DNA of 64,000 nucleotides from Salinisphaera sp963835375 (GCA_963835375.1 CAWIGB010000005.1:34013-98012); one strand, 5' to 3'; positions 39,177 through 49,378 are shown, counted from the first letter of the stretch. Program-made: numbers and translations. The notes: generated by a model from the letters alone, not told the origin.

Positions 39177-40051
39177 TCAGCCGGCGAAGCGGTGTTCGGG
39201 CAGGCCCTGTACGCCCAGACCATGGACAGCGAACACGCCGCCATTACGCGGATCGGTGGATTTCTTCCCGCGCACCGGCTGGTGGCCCATGCTGGTCACG
39301 AACAGGATATCCAGATTTTCGCCGCCGAACATCACGCTGGTGATGTTCTGGATCGGGAAATCGATGGATCGATCGAGGCTGCCATCCGGCGCATAGCGAT
39401 TGATCTTCGAGCCATAGACCTGGGCGCTCCAGACGAAGCCCTCGGCATCCACGGTCGCGCCGTCGGGCACGCCCTGCGACTCATCCTCGACCGGCACGAA
39501 CACCCGCTTGTTGGAGACTTCGCCGGCCTCGATGTCGTAATCGTAGGCATAGATCGCCTTCCAGGTATCGGCGAAAGTAGAAGGTCTTGTTGTCCGGGCT
39601 CCAGCAGGGGCCGTTGGAGACCACGATGCCGTCATCGAGCTTGTGGCAGGACAGATCGGCGATCGAGCCGGTACAGCCCGGAGCTGCCGCTGGCTTCGTC
39701 GTAGTCCATGCAGCCGGCGACGAGCCGCCCGCGGCGATCGACCTTGCCGTCGTTGAAGCGGGTGCCGGGGTTGTCGGCTTCCGGATCGACGATCAACTCG
39801 CATTCGCCGCTATCGAAATCGAGGAAATGGAACCCGTTCTGCAGGGCCACGACGCCGCCACCTTTTTCACGCAGTGCGAGCGAACCGATATTGGCCGGCA
39901 CCGACCAGGTCTGGATTTCGCTGCCGTCGGGTCGACACCGGTTGACGGTATTACCCAGGCTGTCGATCCAGTAGAAGCGCGCTTCCTTGGTGTCCCAGAG
40001 CGGCCCTTCGCCGAGCACGTTCTGTGCGTCGACCAGAAATTCGAATTCCAT
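39177..40051 (-). CDS. SMP-30/gluconolactonase-family lactonase, frame disrupted
   Basis: A six-bladed beta-propeller sugar lactonase of about 290 aa. Metal-site residues are visible in NVLGEGPLWD (Glu), RFNDGKVDRRGRLVAG (Asn, Asp) and SNGPCWSPDNKTFYFADT (Asn, Asp). C-terminal blades include VPDGATVDAEGFVWSAQVYG. Two extra bases break the frame, near 39672 and in the TTT at about 39578. GGAGGAG stands directly before ATG 40051, and a LacI-type operator is 30 bases upstream. It should hydrolyse an aldono-lactone to the open aldonate, placing it after a sugar 1-dehydrogenase in the route. Confidence 0.87.
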
Positions 40052-40408
40052 ATCTCCTCCGTGGTTGCGATTTATTGCTGAAGGTAACCGCTTACCCTTG
40101 AAGACTCTTATAAAAATTCATGCGTGTCGATCGTCCATAGGTCGAATCCTCGACCGCTGCCGCGGCCCCGTCGCTTCGGCCGGGCGCGTCTCTCGACGGC
40201 ATCGGATCCGGCCTACGCACTGCGGCGGAATCGGATGCTCCGCATCCCGTCACCTGATTGCCGTTCGATGGTCAGCCGGTTCCAGCGCGCGTTCGATGTG
40301 CCTCGACCCTCCGTTACGCCCGATGGGCGCACACGCCGGGCATGGCCTCATGGCCGACGATTGCCTATGCTCTGCCGCTGTCGTATTGATCAAGGGGACC
40401 ACGACGCC
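40052..40408. other. Divergent intergenic region between the lactonase gene and pepD
   Basis: These 357 bases hold the operator at 40081-40098 and, just beyond it, an AT-rich patch (cttataaaaattcatg) that may contain the lactonase promoter -10 element. The remaining 250 bases up to pepD are GC-rich, with no gene I can support. Confidence 0.5.
40081..40098. promoter_or_regulatory. LacI-type operator before the lactonase gene
   Basis: AAGGTAACCGCTTACCCT matches the operator at 38051-38068 at 15 of 18 positions, keeping the GGTAA/TTACC arms and the central CG. It lies 30 bases upstream of the lactonase start. Two sites of the same pattern at the two transcription-unit heads support control by the LacI-family protein encoded between them. 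Confidence 0.72.
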
Positions 40409-41865
40409 GTGAACGCGCACCTCGACCAACTCGAACCGACGCTGCTCTGGCAGCATTTCCGTACCTTCTGCGACACGCCGCGGCCGTCCTGGCACGAAGA
40501 CGCGATCCTGTCGAAGATCGAAGCCTGGGCCGACGACCGCGGCTTCGCCCATGAACGCGACGAAGCCAATAATCTGCGCATCGTGAAACCGGCGGCGCCG
40601 GGGCACGAGAACGCCCCGGGCGTGGTGCTGCAGGGGCATGTCGACATGGTGGCCGAAACCGATGCTGGCGTGGACCACGATTTCGAAAAGGACCCGATCG
40701 AAACCTTCGTCGAGGACGGCTGGCTGAAGGCCCGCGGCACCACGCTCGGTGCCGACAACGGCATTGGCGCGGCCGCCGGGCTGGCGATTCTCGACGACGA
40801 CACGCTGGAACACGGCCCGCTCGAGGTGCTGCTGACCGTGGCCGAGGAAGTCTCGCTGGTGGGCGCGGCCAATCTCGCGCCGAACTGGCTGAACGGCCGC
40901 CTGCTGCTCAATCTCGATACCGAAGAGGAAGGCGAGGTCTGCATCGGCTGTGCGGGTGGCGCCAACGTCACCACCGAGACCGAACTGGCCGAGCACCCGC
41001 TGGAAGGCAATCTCACGGTATTCAAGGTCGGCGTGCACGGGCTGACCGGCGGCCATTCCGGCATGGATATCGACAGCGGTCGGGCCAGCGCCAATCGTCT
41101 GCTGGCGCGTGCGCTGCACCAGTTGCTGCCGCTGGGCCTGCGGCTGGTCGACTACGACGGCGGGCGCATGGACAACGCCATCACCCGCGCGGCCTGGGCC
41201 ACCGTCGCCCTGCCGGATGCCGCCTTCGATGAGGCCACCGCCGAACTGGTCGAGCTGGAGACCGTATTCAAGAAGGAACTGGCCGGCGTCGATGCCAACG
41301 TCGCCATCGGCCAGGAACGCGCCGAGGCCGACAAGGCGTTGTCGACCGGTGATACCAGGCGACTCGTGCGGCTGCTCTACGCCCTGCCCTATGGCGTGGA
41401 GCGCATGAGCCTGGCCGCGCCCGGCGTGGTCGAGACGTCGAACAACATCGGCGTGGTGCAGGTCGCGGACGGGCGTGTTCACCGCACAGCTGATGGTGCG
41501 CTCGCTGATGGATTCGGCGCGTGATTCGCTGGTCGAGCGCATCGCGACGATGTTCGAACTGGCCGGTTTTCCGGTCACGCGTGAACGCGGCTATCCGGGC
41601 TGGGCGCCGAATCCGAAATCGGCGCTGCTGGCACGGTTTGTGGACGTGCACGAACGCGTGACCGGGCGACAAGCCGGCCGTCAAGGTCATCCACGCGGGG
41701 CTGGAATGCGGGCTGATCGGGGCGCGCTATCCGAAGATGGACATGATCTCGTTCGGGCCGACCATTCGCGGCGCGCATTCGCCGACCGAACGGGTGGATA
41801 TCGCCGCGGTCGATGACTTCTACAAGATCCTGCGCGCCACCATCACCGAACTGGCCCAGGCCTGA
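40409..41865 (+). CDS. pepD: Cytosol non-specific dipeptidase PepD, frame disrupted
   Basis: An M20-family zinc aminoacyl-histidine dipeptidase, about 485 aa, identical in length to E. coli PepD. Metal-binding motifs are LQGHVDMVAE, LGADNGIGAAAGL, TVAEEVSLVGA, LNLDTEEEGE and the late HAGLECGLIGARYP. The lid-domain GLTGGHSGMDID is also present. Two extra bases break the frame near 41475 and 41668. The start is GTG at 40409 with AAGGGG ten bases upstream. The stop is convergent with the hemerythrin-like gene, 25 bases away. Confidence 0.9.
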
Positions 41866-41890
41866 GGCCATGGCTCGGGGCGCCCGGTGT

Positions 41891-42364
41891 TCATGCCGGC
41901 GCGCCCCGGGCCATCGTACGCAGCGCCAACGCGTGCCGCTCGAGACCCGACAGCCGACGCCGGGCGCGTGCGAGCAGATCGCGTTCTTCGTGCTGCATCA
42001 GTTCGGCGCCGTCACGCAGCGCCGCGGTCAGTCGATGCCGCAGATCGAGCCGGGCCGCGCCGCTTATAGCCGACGCCAGCCGATTGCGGATCGTCGTCCA
42101 ATCGTGCTTGGGCTCGGCTGCTCCGACGCCGGCGTCGGCGCCGTCCCGCGCCGCGAGATAGGCGCGCAGACAGGCTTCGCGCGGCTCATGCACACGCTGC
42201 TGGTAATCGACATAGCCGATCACCAGCGCGCGCAGTCGGGCCGCGGAATACGGACGGGCCCGCACATAGCGCGGCAGCTCATCGGCGATCCGGCGCGCCA
42301 GAACCGTGAGATAACCGTGATCGGCACTCAAGGTGTCGACGATATCCATCGCTTCGTTCTCCAT
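41891..42364 (-). CDS. Hemerythrin-like HHE-domain protein
   Basis: A 157-aa, all-helical protein, intact. Iron-ligand candidates follow the HHE pattern: SADHGYLTVLARRI near the N-terminus, QQRVHEPREACLRAY in helix 2, EPKHDWTTIRNRL in helix 3 and MQHEERDLLARARRRL in helix 4. Such proteins bind a di-iron centre and may sense or buffer oxygen, nitric oxide or iron. The specific role is unknown. It is a single gene transcribed away from the poxB-type gene at 42542. Confidence 0.75.
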   Translation of the reverse strand: MENEAMDIVDTLSADHGYLTVLARRIADELPRYVRARPYSAARLRALVIGYVDYQQRVHEPREACLRAYLAARDGADAGVGAAEPKHDWTTIRNRLASAISGAARLDLRHRLTAALRDGAELMQHEERDLLARARRRLSGLERHALALRTMARGAPA

Positions 42365-42541
42365 CGCGTCCCCAGGGGGCTTCCCGCACAGCCTCTACGA
42401 TCGGCGCGGCGGGCGGCGTTTGACGTAGATCAACGGCATATCGCTGCGGCATGCAAGGCCGGCGGCACAACCGCTGGCGCCCGGGCTATACCGAAGTTGT
42501 ATGATCAAGCGATCGATAAATGCCCTGGCCCGAGCCGCTCA

Positions 42542-44255
42542 ATGAGTCAGAACGTCGCAGAAATCATGGTCGCCACCCTGCTCGACGCCGGCGCCAAGCG
42601 CTGTTACGGCGTGGTCGGGGATACCATCAACCACCTGACCGACGCGATTCGGCGCTCGGATATGGACTGGGTACATGTCCGCCACGAAGAAGTCGGCGGT
42701 TTCGCGGCCGGCGGCGAGGCCTACATGACCGGCGAACTGGCCTGCTGTGCCGGCACCTGCGGGCCGGGCAGCACGCATTTCATCAACGGGCTGATGGAAT
42801 CGCACCGCAACGGCGCGCCGGTCGTCTTCATCGCTTCGCAGGTGGCGACCGCCGAAATGGGCGTCGGCTTTCCGCAGGACGTGGATCAGCGGCCGCTGTA
42901 TTCGCAGTACAGCGTGTTCTGTGAATACGTCTCGAGCCCCGAGAACGCCAAGCGCCTGACCGCCATCGCGGCACAGAAAGCCCTTAACGAGGGCGGGCTG
43001 GCGGTGCTGATCGTGCCGGGCGATATCTTTACCGCCAAGCCCGAAAACGATCTGCCCTGGCGCACGATGCGCTTCGATCCGGTCATCCGCCCGTCCGAGT
43101 CGGAGCTGGATGCCGTGGTCGAAGCCCTCGACGCCGGCAAGAAAGTCTCGATCTATGCCGGCCACGGCTGCGCCGATGCGCATGACGAAGTCATCGCGCT
43201 GGCCGACAAGCTCGGCGCGCCGATCGCCTGGACATCGCGCGCCAAGGATTTCATCGAATACGACAACGAGCTGGAAGTGGGCATGACCGGCGTCTTCGGG
43301 CTGGCCGGCGGCTATCGGGCGGTGTCCGAGTGCGACACGCTACTGCTGCTCGGCTGCAGCTTCGCCTGGGCCCAGTTCTATCCCGAAGACGCCACCATCA
43401 TCCAGGTGGATATCGCGGCCGGGCAGATCGGCCTGCGCCATCCGGTGGATATCGGCGTGATCGGCTCGGTGCGCGATACCTGTGCCGCGCTGGTGGATCG
43501 CGTGGCACGTCACGACGATCGCGACTGGGTCAACGCCTGTCGCGAGACCTATCTCGAATCACTCGACAACGCCGCGGCCGAGTCCGACTACGACGGCTTG
43601 ATCCATCCGCAGGAGCTCACCTTGTCGCTCGACCGGCACGCCGACCGACGACGCCGTGTTCACGGCCGACGGCGGCAGCCCCATGGTCTGGTGCCTGCGC
43701 CATATCAAGGCCAACGGCAAGCGTCGTACGCTGCCGAGCCTGGTCCACGGCACCATGGCCAACGCCTATCCGCAGGCGATCGGCATCAGCCAGGCGTTCC
43801 CCGGCCGCCAGGTCATCGCCATGTGCGGCGACGGCGGCTTGTCCATGCTGATGGGCGATCTGCTCACCCTCGCCCAGTTCGAGATCCCGCTCAAGATCGT
43901 GATCTTCAACAACAGTTCGCTCGGTTTCGTCGAACTGGAGCAGAAAGTCGATGGTTTGCTGGATGCCTACACCGAGCTGAAGAACCCGGATTTCGGCGCA
44001 CTGGCGCATGCCATCGGCCTGTGGGGGCGCAAGGTCGAAGCCAAGCACGAGCTCGACGGGGCCGTTGCGGAACTGCTGGCCCACGACGGGCCCGGCATTC
44101 TCGACGTGAAGGTCAATCGGATGGAGCTGGTCATGCCGCCGAACATCGAATTCGGCCAGGTCGCATCCACGGCGCTGTATTCGACCAAGGCGGTGCTGTC
44201 CGGCCGCATGGGCGAAGTGGTCGATCTGGTGCGCAACAACTTCTGGACGCGATGA
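42542..44255 (+). CDS. poxB: ThDP-dependent pyruvate:quinone oxidoreductase (PoxB type), frame disrupted
   Basis: A thiamine-diphosphate flavoenzyme that oxidatively decarboxylates pyruvate to acetate and reduces quinone at the membrane. The catalytic Glu is in VRHEEVGGFAAGGEAYM. The central FAD domain includes KKVSIYAGHGCADAHDEV, and the ThDP-binding block is MCGDGGLSMLMGDLLTLAQ ending at IVIFNNSS. An extra base near 43640 shifts the frame between LSLDR and DDAVFTADGG. The length of about 571 aa equals E. coli PoxB (572). Related ThDP enzymes such as acetolactate synthase are possible but fit less well. No clear ribosome site precedes ATG 42542. Confidence 0.85.
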
Positions 44256-44370
44256 GGCCGGCTGGCCGGGCGCACAGAAAAGACACCACGGGGGTACTAC
44301 GTTCGGGCCTGCCCGCGGTACAGCCGAGAGATCGGTGGCGGCCCGCGCCTTCGTGGCGACGTCCATTTGA

Positions 44371-44963
44371 ATGCCTGTAGCACCTGCTGTGTTTCGTCGT
44401 CGCCGAGGCTGCGTCGCCGCTGTACTGATTCTGGCACCGGCGATCGCATTCGCGGCGCTGGCGATCGCGGATGCCTTGCGCATCGGCCGCACGCCAACAC
44501 CCTGTGCCCGCCATACCGTGGCCGGCACCACCGCGTTGGTGCTGAGCGGCGCGCCGATTATCGCCGTACCCGCCATGCGGTGGCGCGATACCGCCGGGGC
44601 CGCGTCGATAAGCTCGTGTTTTCCGGTGCCGGTCATGGCGGCGACTCGGCCCGTAATCTCGCCAGCGAGGCCCGCCGGCTCGGCGTTCCGCGTTCGCATA
44701 TCATCATCGAGGACCGCGCCCGATCGACCGCCGGGAATTTCCGCTACGCCTGTGCGCTGCCGGCGATTCGCACCGCCCCGCGGGTCGCTATCGTCACCGA
44801 TCGCTTTCATGCCTACCGGGCCTGGGCGACCGCACACACCGAGTGCCCCGATCTACAGTTCTGCTCGGCCGCGGTCGCGGGGCCCGTCCCACCGTCGCGC
44901 CGTTTCAGCGAGACCGCCCGACTGATCGCCTACCAGATGCTGGGGCGCGCCGCACTATGGTGA
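44371..44963 (+). CDS. DUF218 (YdcF/SanA/ElyC-like) membrane protein, frame disrupted
   Basis: A protein of about 197 aa with one N-terminal transmembrane segment (GCVAAVLILAPAIAFAALAIA) and a DUF218 domain. The domain reads ALVLSGAPIIAVPA, then in another frame DKLVFSGAGHGGDSARNLAS, VPRSHIIIEDRARSTAGNFR and RVAIVTDRFHAYRAW. These match the GG/E-D-x-S-x-NT pattern of SanA/ElyC proteins linked to envelope integrity. A frame error lies near 44590. It follows the poxB-type gene by 115 bases. The biochemical activity of the family is unknown. Confidence 0.75.
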
Positions 44964-45046
44964 ACATTCCCTGCCCGGCCCGGGCAAGGATTGATAGCCT
45001 GAGCCACGGCTGATGCCCTCCCACCATCCAGCGCAAGGATTTTCTT

Positions 45047-46519
45047 ATGCCCGGCACCGCACACGGCAACGCCCGCGATCTGCAGTCTTTCGATAACGCC
45101 GAGGCCGCACTCGATCGGATCGAGTCGCTGTACGCCGCCGCGCACACCCAGATGGCCGATCGACATCGACGTTTCGTCGCCGGCGAACACGAACCGGAAG
45201 CTCTGCCCGCGGCCTACTACCCCTACGTCGGCATCGAGACCACGCCGGACCGGCTGGTCAGCTCGGTGCGTCCAACCTACGGTTCGTTGCGCAAGGGCGG
45301 CGTGCATGGCACCACCGTCACCCGGCCCGATCTGTTCCACGACTATCTGCTGGAGCAGCTCTCGCTGCTGATCGAGAACCACGGCGCGTCAATCCAGGTG
45401 GGCCTGTCGGACCAGCCGATCCCGTTGCCGTTCATGATCGAACAGGCCACGGCCAACCTCACGCCGGACGCGGTTCGGGCGATGGAGCGCGCGTTCTATC
45501 TGCCGGACCTGGCGAACATGAACGATGCGATCCCCAACAGCACCCACCGCACCCAGCCCGGACAACCATTCCCACTGGCGCTGTTCGACGCCCAGCGCAC
45601 CGACCTGGCCCTGCAGCGTCTGGCCCACTACACCGGCACCGATCCGTCGTATTTCCAAGGCTTCGTGTTGTTGACCAACTACCAGCGCTATGTGGACGAT
45701 TTTACCGCCTATGCCCACGAGCAGATCGCAGAGCACGACGAGTACACGGGCTTCGTCTCGCCGGGCGACGTGGTCGAGCCCAATCCCCGCTTCGATCATC
45801 TGACCGCCGGCGGCGAAACGCCGAAACATCTGCCGCCCATGCCCGCCTATCACCTGACCCGCGAGGACGGCCTCGGCGTCACGCTGATCAACATCGGCAT
45901 GGGACCGGCGAACGCCAAGACCATCACCGACCATCTGGCCGTGCTACGCCCGCATTGCTGGCTGATGATCGGCCACTGCGGCGGCCTGCGCCGCTCCCAG
46001 CAGCTGGGTGATTATGTGCTCGCTCATGCGTACGTCCGCGAAGACCACGTGCTCGACCAGGACCTGCCGCCCTGGGTGCCGATTCCGCCGATCGCCGAGA
46101 TGCAGATCGCGCTCGAGCAGGCCGTGTCCGGCGTGACCGGCCTGTCCAGGCGCGACCTCAAGAACCGACTGCGCACCGGCACGGTCGCCAGCACCGACAA
46201 CCGCAACTGGGAATTCCGCTACGACGAACTCTACGAGCGCTTCTCCCAATCGCGCGCGATCGCCATCGACATGGAAAGCGCGACCATCGCCGCCAACGGC
46301 TTTCGCCTGCGCGTGCCCTACGGCACGCTGCTGTGTGTTTCGGACAAGCCAATGCATGGCGAACTCAAGCTGCGCAGCATGGCGAACGCCTTCTACCAGA
46401 GCCAGGTCCAGCAGCATCTGGTCATCGGACTGGAAACACTCAAGCTGATTCGCGAATCGGGCGTCGAAGCCCTGCACTCGCGCAAACTCCGTTCATTCGA
46501 CGAACCGGCGTTTCGTTGA
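45047..46519 (+). CDS. amn: AMP nucleosidase
   Basis: Hydrolyses AMP to adenine and ribose-5-phosphate and helps set adenylate pools. The 490-aa product is intact and close to the usual 484 aa. The N-terminal regulatory domain includes YYPYVGIETTPDRLVSSVRPTYG. The C-terminal nucleoside-phosphorylase-like domain includes LINIGMGPANAKTITDHLAVL, WLMIGHCGGLRRSQQLGDYV and the catalytic AIDMESATIAANGFRLRVPYG. AAGGA stands eight bases before ATG 45047. It is monocistronic, with a hairpin after the stop. Confidence 0.95.
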   Translation: MPGTAHGNARDLQSFDNAEAALDRIESLYAAAHTQMADRHRRFVAGEHEPEALPAAYYPYVGIETTPDRLVSSVRPTYGSLRKGGVHGTTVTRPDLFHDYLLEQLSLLIENHGASIQVGLSDQPIPLPFMIEQATANLTPDAVRAMERAFYLPDLANMNDAIPNSTHRTQPGQPFPLALFDAQRTDLALQRLAHYTGTDPSYFQGFVLLTNYQRYVDDFTAYAHEQIAEHDEYTGFVSPGDVVEPNPRFDHLTAGGETPKHLPPMPAYHLTREDGLGVTLINIGMGPANAKTITDHLAVLRPHCWLMIGHCGGLRRSQQLGDYVLAHAYVREDHVLDQDLPPWVPIPPIAEMQIALEQAVSGVTGLSRRDLKNRLRTGTVASTDNRNWEFRYDELYERFSQSRAIAIDMESATIAANGFRLRVPYGTLLCVSDKPMHGELKLRSMANAFYQSQVQQHLVIGLETLKLIRESGVEALHSRKLRSFDEPAFR

Positions 46520-46550
46520 CGACGCGAGCTGCGACCCGAGCCCCGGATTT

Positions 46551-46578
46551 CGCCTCGGATCGATTTTGATTCGAGGCG
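46551..46578 (+). terminator. Hairpin after amn
   Basis: CGCCTCGGATC and GATTCGAGGCG pair as an 11-bp stem with one mismatch around a short T-rich loop, 32 bases past the amn stop. No T-run follows, so termination may be weak or Rho-assisted. Confidence 0.45.
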
Positions 46579-47001
46579 CGTCGCACACGCGCCGCGGGGG
46601 CGGCACATAGAGCGCTTCCAGTCCCAATGACTCGATCACAGGCAGGCGCCGAGTGCGGCCCGTGCGCGACACGGCTGCCCGGACCGCGCCCGCCCCTTCC
46701 CTGATCACCCGCCCTGCAGGTCGTGTTCACGAGCCCCGGCATACGCCAGCGGACGGGCTCGATTCCAGGCCCCGCGGCGCCTTATAGACTCAGGATTTTT
46801 TTCGAAAAAACGTCCGCCAAATCCCCACTCGAGCCTCTGGAATCCAATAAAAAATACGACTCATACTCAAGTTAAAGTATTTTGCGCCGTTATCCCTCAC
46901 TGTCGAACGAGACCGTTCCGTCATTCGCGCATGTTGCACGGCGCGCATCGGGATCGCCTCCATCTTCGACACTCGGTGATTCCTGATGAATCGGGGGAGG
47001 A

Positions 47002-47020
47002 ACATGCCAGGGAGGCATGT
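47002..47020. promoter_or_regulatory. Inverted repeat upstream of the secreted-protein gene
   Basis: ACATGCC-AGGGA-GGCATGT is a perfect 7-bp inverted repeat with a 5-base spacer, 76 bases upstream of the 47096 start. It could be a regulator-binding site or a leader hairpin. The regulator is unknown. Confidence 0.4.
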
Positions 47021-47095
47021 CAGCGCCAGTTCGATGTAGCGCCAATCATCAGAGACTCCGAGTCATGCCAAGACTTAACGAGGGGTACCGATATC

Positions 47096-49378
47096 ATGTC
47101 CATGTCTTTGTTCCGACGCTATGCCGGGGTCATCCTCGGCAGCCTGCTTCTCCTGCTGTTCAGTGCCAGTGCCGCCGCTTGGACCTATAACGACCTGAGT
47201 CCGAAACAGAAACAGCGCTACGACCAACAACAGAATTTCATCAACTATATTTACCGCCAGGCCGGGATGACGCCACCCAGGATCCCGTATTCGGTCTATC
47301 TCGGCCCGGATACCCGCGGCGATAATCCCGACATCACCGACGTCACCGTCAGCAACCGCGCCGATAGCCCGGCGCGCTACCAGGTTCTGACCTACGGCCA
47401 GGTATTCAAGAAGGGCGACTATCTGCCGCACAAGGAACTCTTCTACTCGTCGCCCGATAATCCCAGCAACCAGGGCGTGCAGGCAGATATCAAGAGTTAC
47501 TACGACGATGGCTCGATCAAGCACGCGATTCTGTCATTCCAGATCGACAGCGTCGCGCCGCATGGCTCGGAGAAGCTCAAGCTGTTCACCCAAGGCGATA
47601 CCAGCGAGGCGTCCCATACGATCTCGATGAGTCAGCTGCTGGCATCCGGCTTTACCGCGCACGTCGAAATCAACCGCAACGGCGAAACACTGACGCAGGA
47701 CGCACGTACGCTGTTACAGGCCGTGATTGATCGCGGCGGCTGTGACGCCGTGGCCGATACCCTGTGCAAGACTTGGTTGAGCGGACCGCTGACCAGTGAA
47801 TGGATCGTCGGCGGTCGCCTGACCGATGCCTCGACGGACCGCGACAAGCAGCTTGCGGTCTATTTCCATATCCGGGCCCATGCCGACTACAGCGGCCAGA
47901 TCGTCGACGCCCGCGTGAACACGGTGATCGAGAACGACTTCACCTACGGCCCGACCGCCGGCAACCTGACCTACGATGCCAACATCAGCGTGGGCGAGCA
48001 GTCGTATTCGGTCCACAATCTGACTCACTATAATCATGCGCGCTGGCACAAGGTGCTGTGGTGGGGTCAGGGGACGAGCGATCTGTATGTCCGTCCGGAT
48101 ATGACTTATCTACAGGCAACCCGCGCCATACCCCACTATGCCGACCTCACGCCCGATGCGTCTTATCTGGCCAGCCTGCCGTCGCGCTATGCGCCGATGA
48201 CTAACGGTGACCAGACGACCCACATGGGGGACGTGGGCGCGCACCCGGGCATCGGCCCGCTGCCACGCTGGAGCGCCCTGTTCGCCATCAGCGGCGATCG
48301 GCATGCGTTCGATTACATGCTGGCCAACGACGATGCCGTCGGTTCCTACGGCTTTCACTTCCGCGACGCCGAAACCGGCCGCCCGGTGAAGATCACCGAT
48401 CACCCCTATATTACGATCGCCGCGCGGCGCGACATCAGCTGGTCGAGCGACGTCCGGCGCGACCTCTACACCGGCTGCACCGGCAACTGCTCCACACCGT
48501 ATAGCTTCGAACTGGCCCACCACCCGTCGATCGGATTCCTGCCCTACCTGGTCACAGGCGACTATTACTATCTCGAAGAGCTGCAGTTCGCGGCGTCCGA
48601 TGTCGAACTGTGGGCCAACCCGGGCTACCGCGGCGGCGCCTATGGCCGTCTGCGCGGCGCAGCCCAGCAGGTCCGCCAGCAAGCCTGGTCCCTGCGCACC
48701 CTCGCGCAGGCCGCCTATGCCACGCCGGACAAGGATCCGATGCACGGGTACTTCACGACCCTCCTAGATCACATCGCCACGGACTACGATGGCTATTATC
48801 TGCAGCACAAGGCTGAGCATCCGCTACACATCCTGGATGACTACACCAACTATCCGGTCCAGGGCGCCGAGGACACGGGGATCGCTCCGTGGCAGGAGGA
48901 CTTCTTCGCCTGGGCCGTATCCTACGCCAGCCAGCTCGGTTTTTCGCAGTTCGATCCGTTCGCGAAATGGCTGCTGGAGTTCGAGGTCGGACGCATGACG
49001 AACTGGATCGATGCCCCCGATTCGGGCTTCTGCTGGATCCAGGCGGCGACCTACGAACTCAAGGTCAAACCGGAACGCGGGGCGCCCTTCTTCAGCTCGC
49101 TCGACGACGCCTACAAGGCCACGCTGCCGAGTCTGAACGGGCTGGCGTGTGATTCGCAGGAATATCGAAACTATATTTCCGAGGTGAACCGCGAAGGTGA
49201 AATGACCGGCTACCCGGATTCACCGGCCGGTTTCCCATCCAACCTCCAGCCCGCGCTCGCTGCCAGCGTCGATGAAGGCGTGGCGAAAAGCACCAAGGCG
49301 TGGGATCTGTTCGCCCACCGCTCCGTGCAACCGCGCTATAACAATTATCCCAACTGGGCGATCGTGCCACGTCACTGA
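47096..49378 (+). CDS. Large secreted protein of unknown function
   Basis: A 760-aa exported protein, intact, with signal peptide LLLLLFSASAAAW. I do not recognise the family with confidence. The first 330 residues look like beta-rich domains with many Tyr, Thr and Asp (YSVYLGPDTRGD, YQVLTYGQVFKKGDYLP). The rest resembles an alpha/alpha-toroid, with helices such as PRWSALFAISGDRHAFDYML, HHPSIGFLPYLVTGDYYYLE and QQVRQQAWSLRTLAQAAY. That layout recalls polysaccharide lyases and related carbohydrate enzymes, but no catalytic residues can be named. AGGGG lies ten bases before ATG 47096. It is monocistronic, with an upstream AT-rich promoter zone and a strong terminator. Confidence 0.8.
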   Translation: MSMSLFRRYAGVILGSLLLLLFSASAAAWTYNDLSPKQKQRYDQQQNFINYIYRQAGMTPPRIPYSVYLGPDTRGDNPDITDVTVSNRADSPARYQVLTYGQVFKKGDYLPHKELFYSSPDNPSNQGVQADIKSYYDDGSIKHAILSFQIDSVAPHGSEKLKLFTQGDTSEASHTISMSQLLASGFTAHVEINRNGETLTQDARTLLQAVIDRGGCDAVADTLCKTWLSGPLTSEWIVGGRLTDASTDRDKQLAVYFHIRAHADYSGQIVDARVNTVIENDFTYGPTAGNLTYDANISVGEQSYSVHNLTHYNHARWHKVLWWGQGTSDLYVRPDMTYLQATRAIPHYADLTPDASYLASLPSRYAPMTNGDQTTHMGDVGAHPGIGPLPRWSALFAISGDRHAFDYMLANDDAVGSYGFHFRDAETGRPVKITDHPYITIAARRDISWSSDVRRDLYTGCTGNCSTPYSFELAHHPSIGFLPYLVTGDYYYLEELQFAASDVELWANPGYRGGAYGRLRGAAQQVRQQAWSLRTLAQAAYATPDKDPMHGYFTTLLDHIATDYDGYYLQHKAEHPLHILDDYTNYPVQGAEDTGIAPWQEDFFAWAVSYASQLGFSQFDPFAKWLLEFEVGRMTNWIDAPDSGFCWIQAATYELKVKPERGAPFFSSLDDAYKATLPSLNGLACDSQEYRNYISEVNREGEMTGYPDSPAGFPSNLQPALAASVDEGVAKSTKAWDLFAHRSVQPRYNNYPNWAIVPRH

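Larger units (their letters stand above)
46520..47095. other. 576-base intergenic region with AT-rich promoter zone
   Basis: No gene is supported here. Features seen are the hairpin after amn (46551-46578), a stretch at about 46790-46890 much richer in A and T than its surroundings (it contains TTTTTTCGAAAAAA), and an inverted repeat at 47002-47020. The AT-rich part is the likely promoter zone of the secreted-protein gene. Sharply different base composition can indicate acquired DNA. Confidence 0.5.

Noticed and set aside
41866..41914. Terminator between pepD and the hemerythrin-like gene
   Set aside because: GC-rich complementary segments (GGGGCGCCCGG and CCGGCGCGCCCC) exist, but pairing needs bulges, there is no T-run, and the right arm lies inside the hemerythrin-like coding region.
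7585..44600. Programmed ribosomal frameshifting or genome-wide recoding as the cause of the many frame breaks
   Set aside because: The breaks have no shared slippery heptamer or downstream structure, occur at different places in unrelated proteins, and include both gained and lost bases. Error in the sequence explains them more simply.
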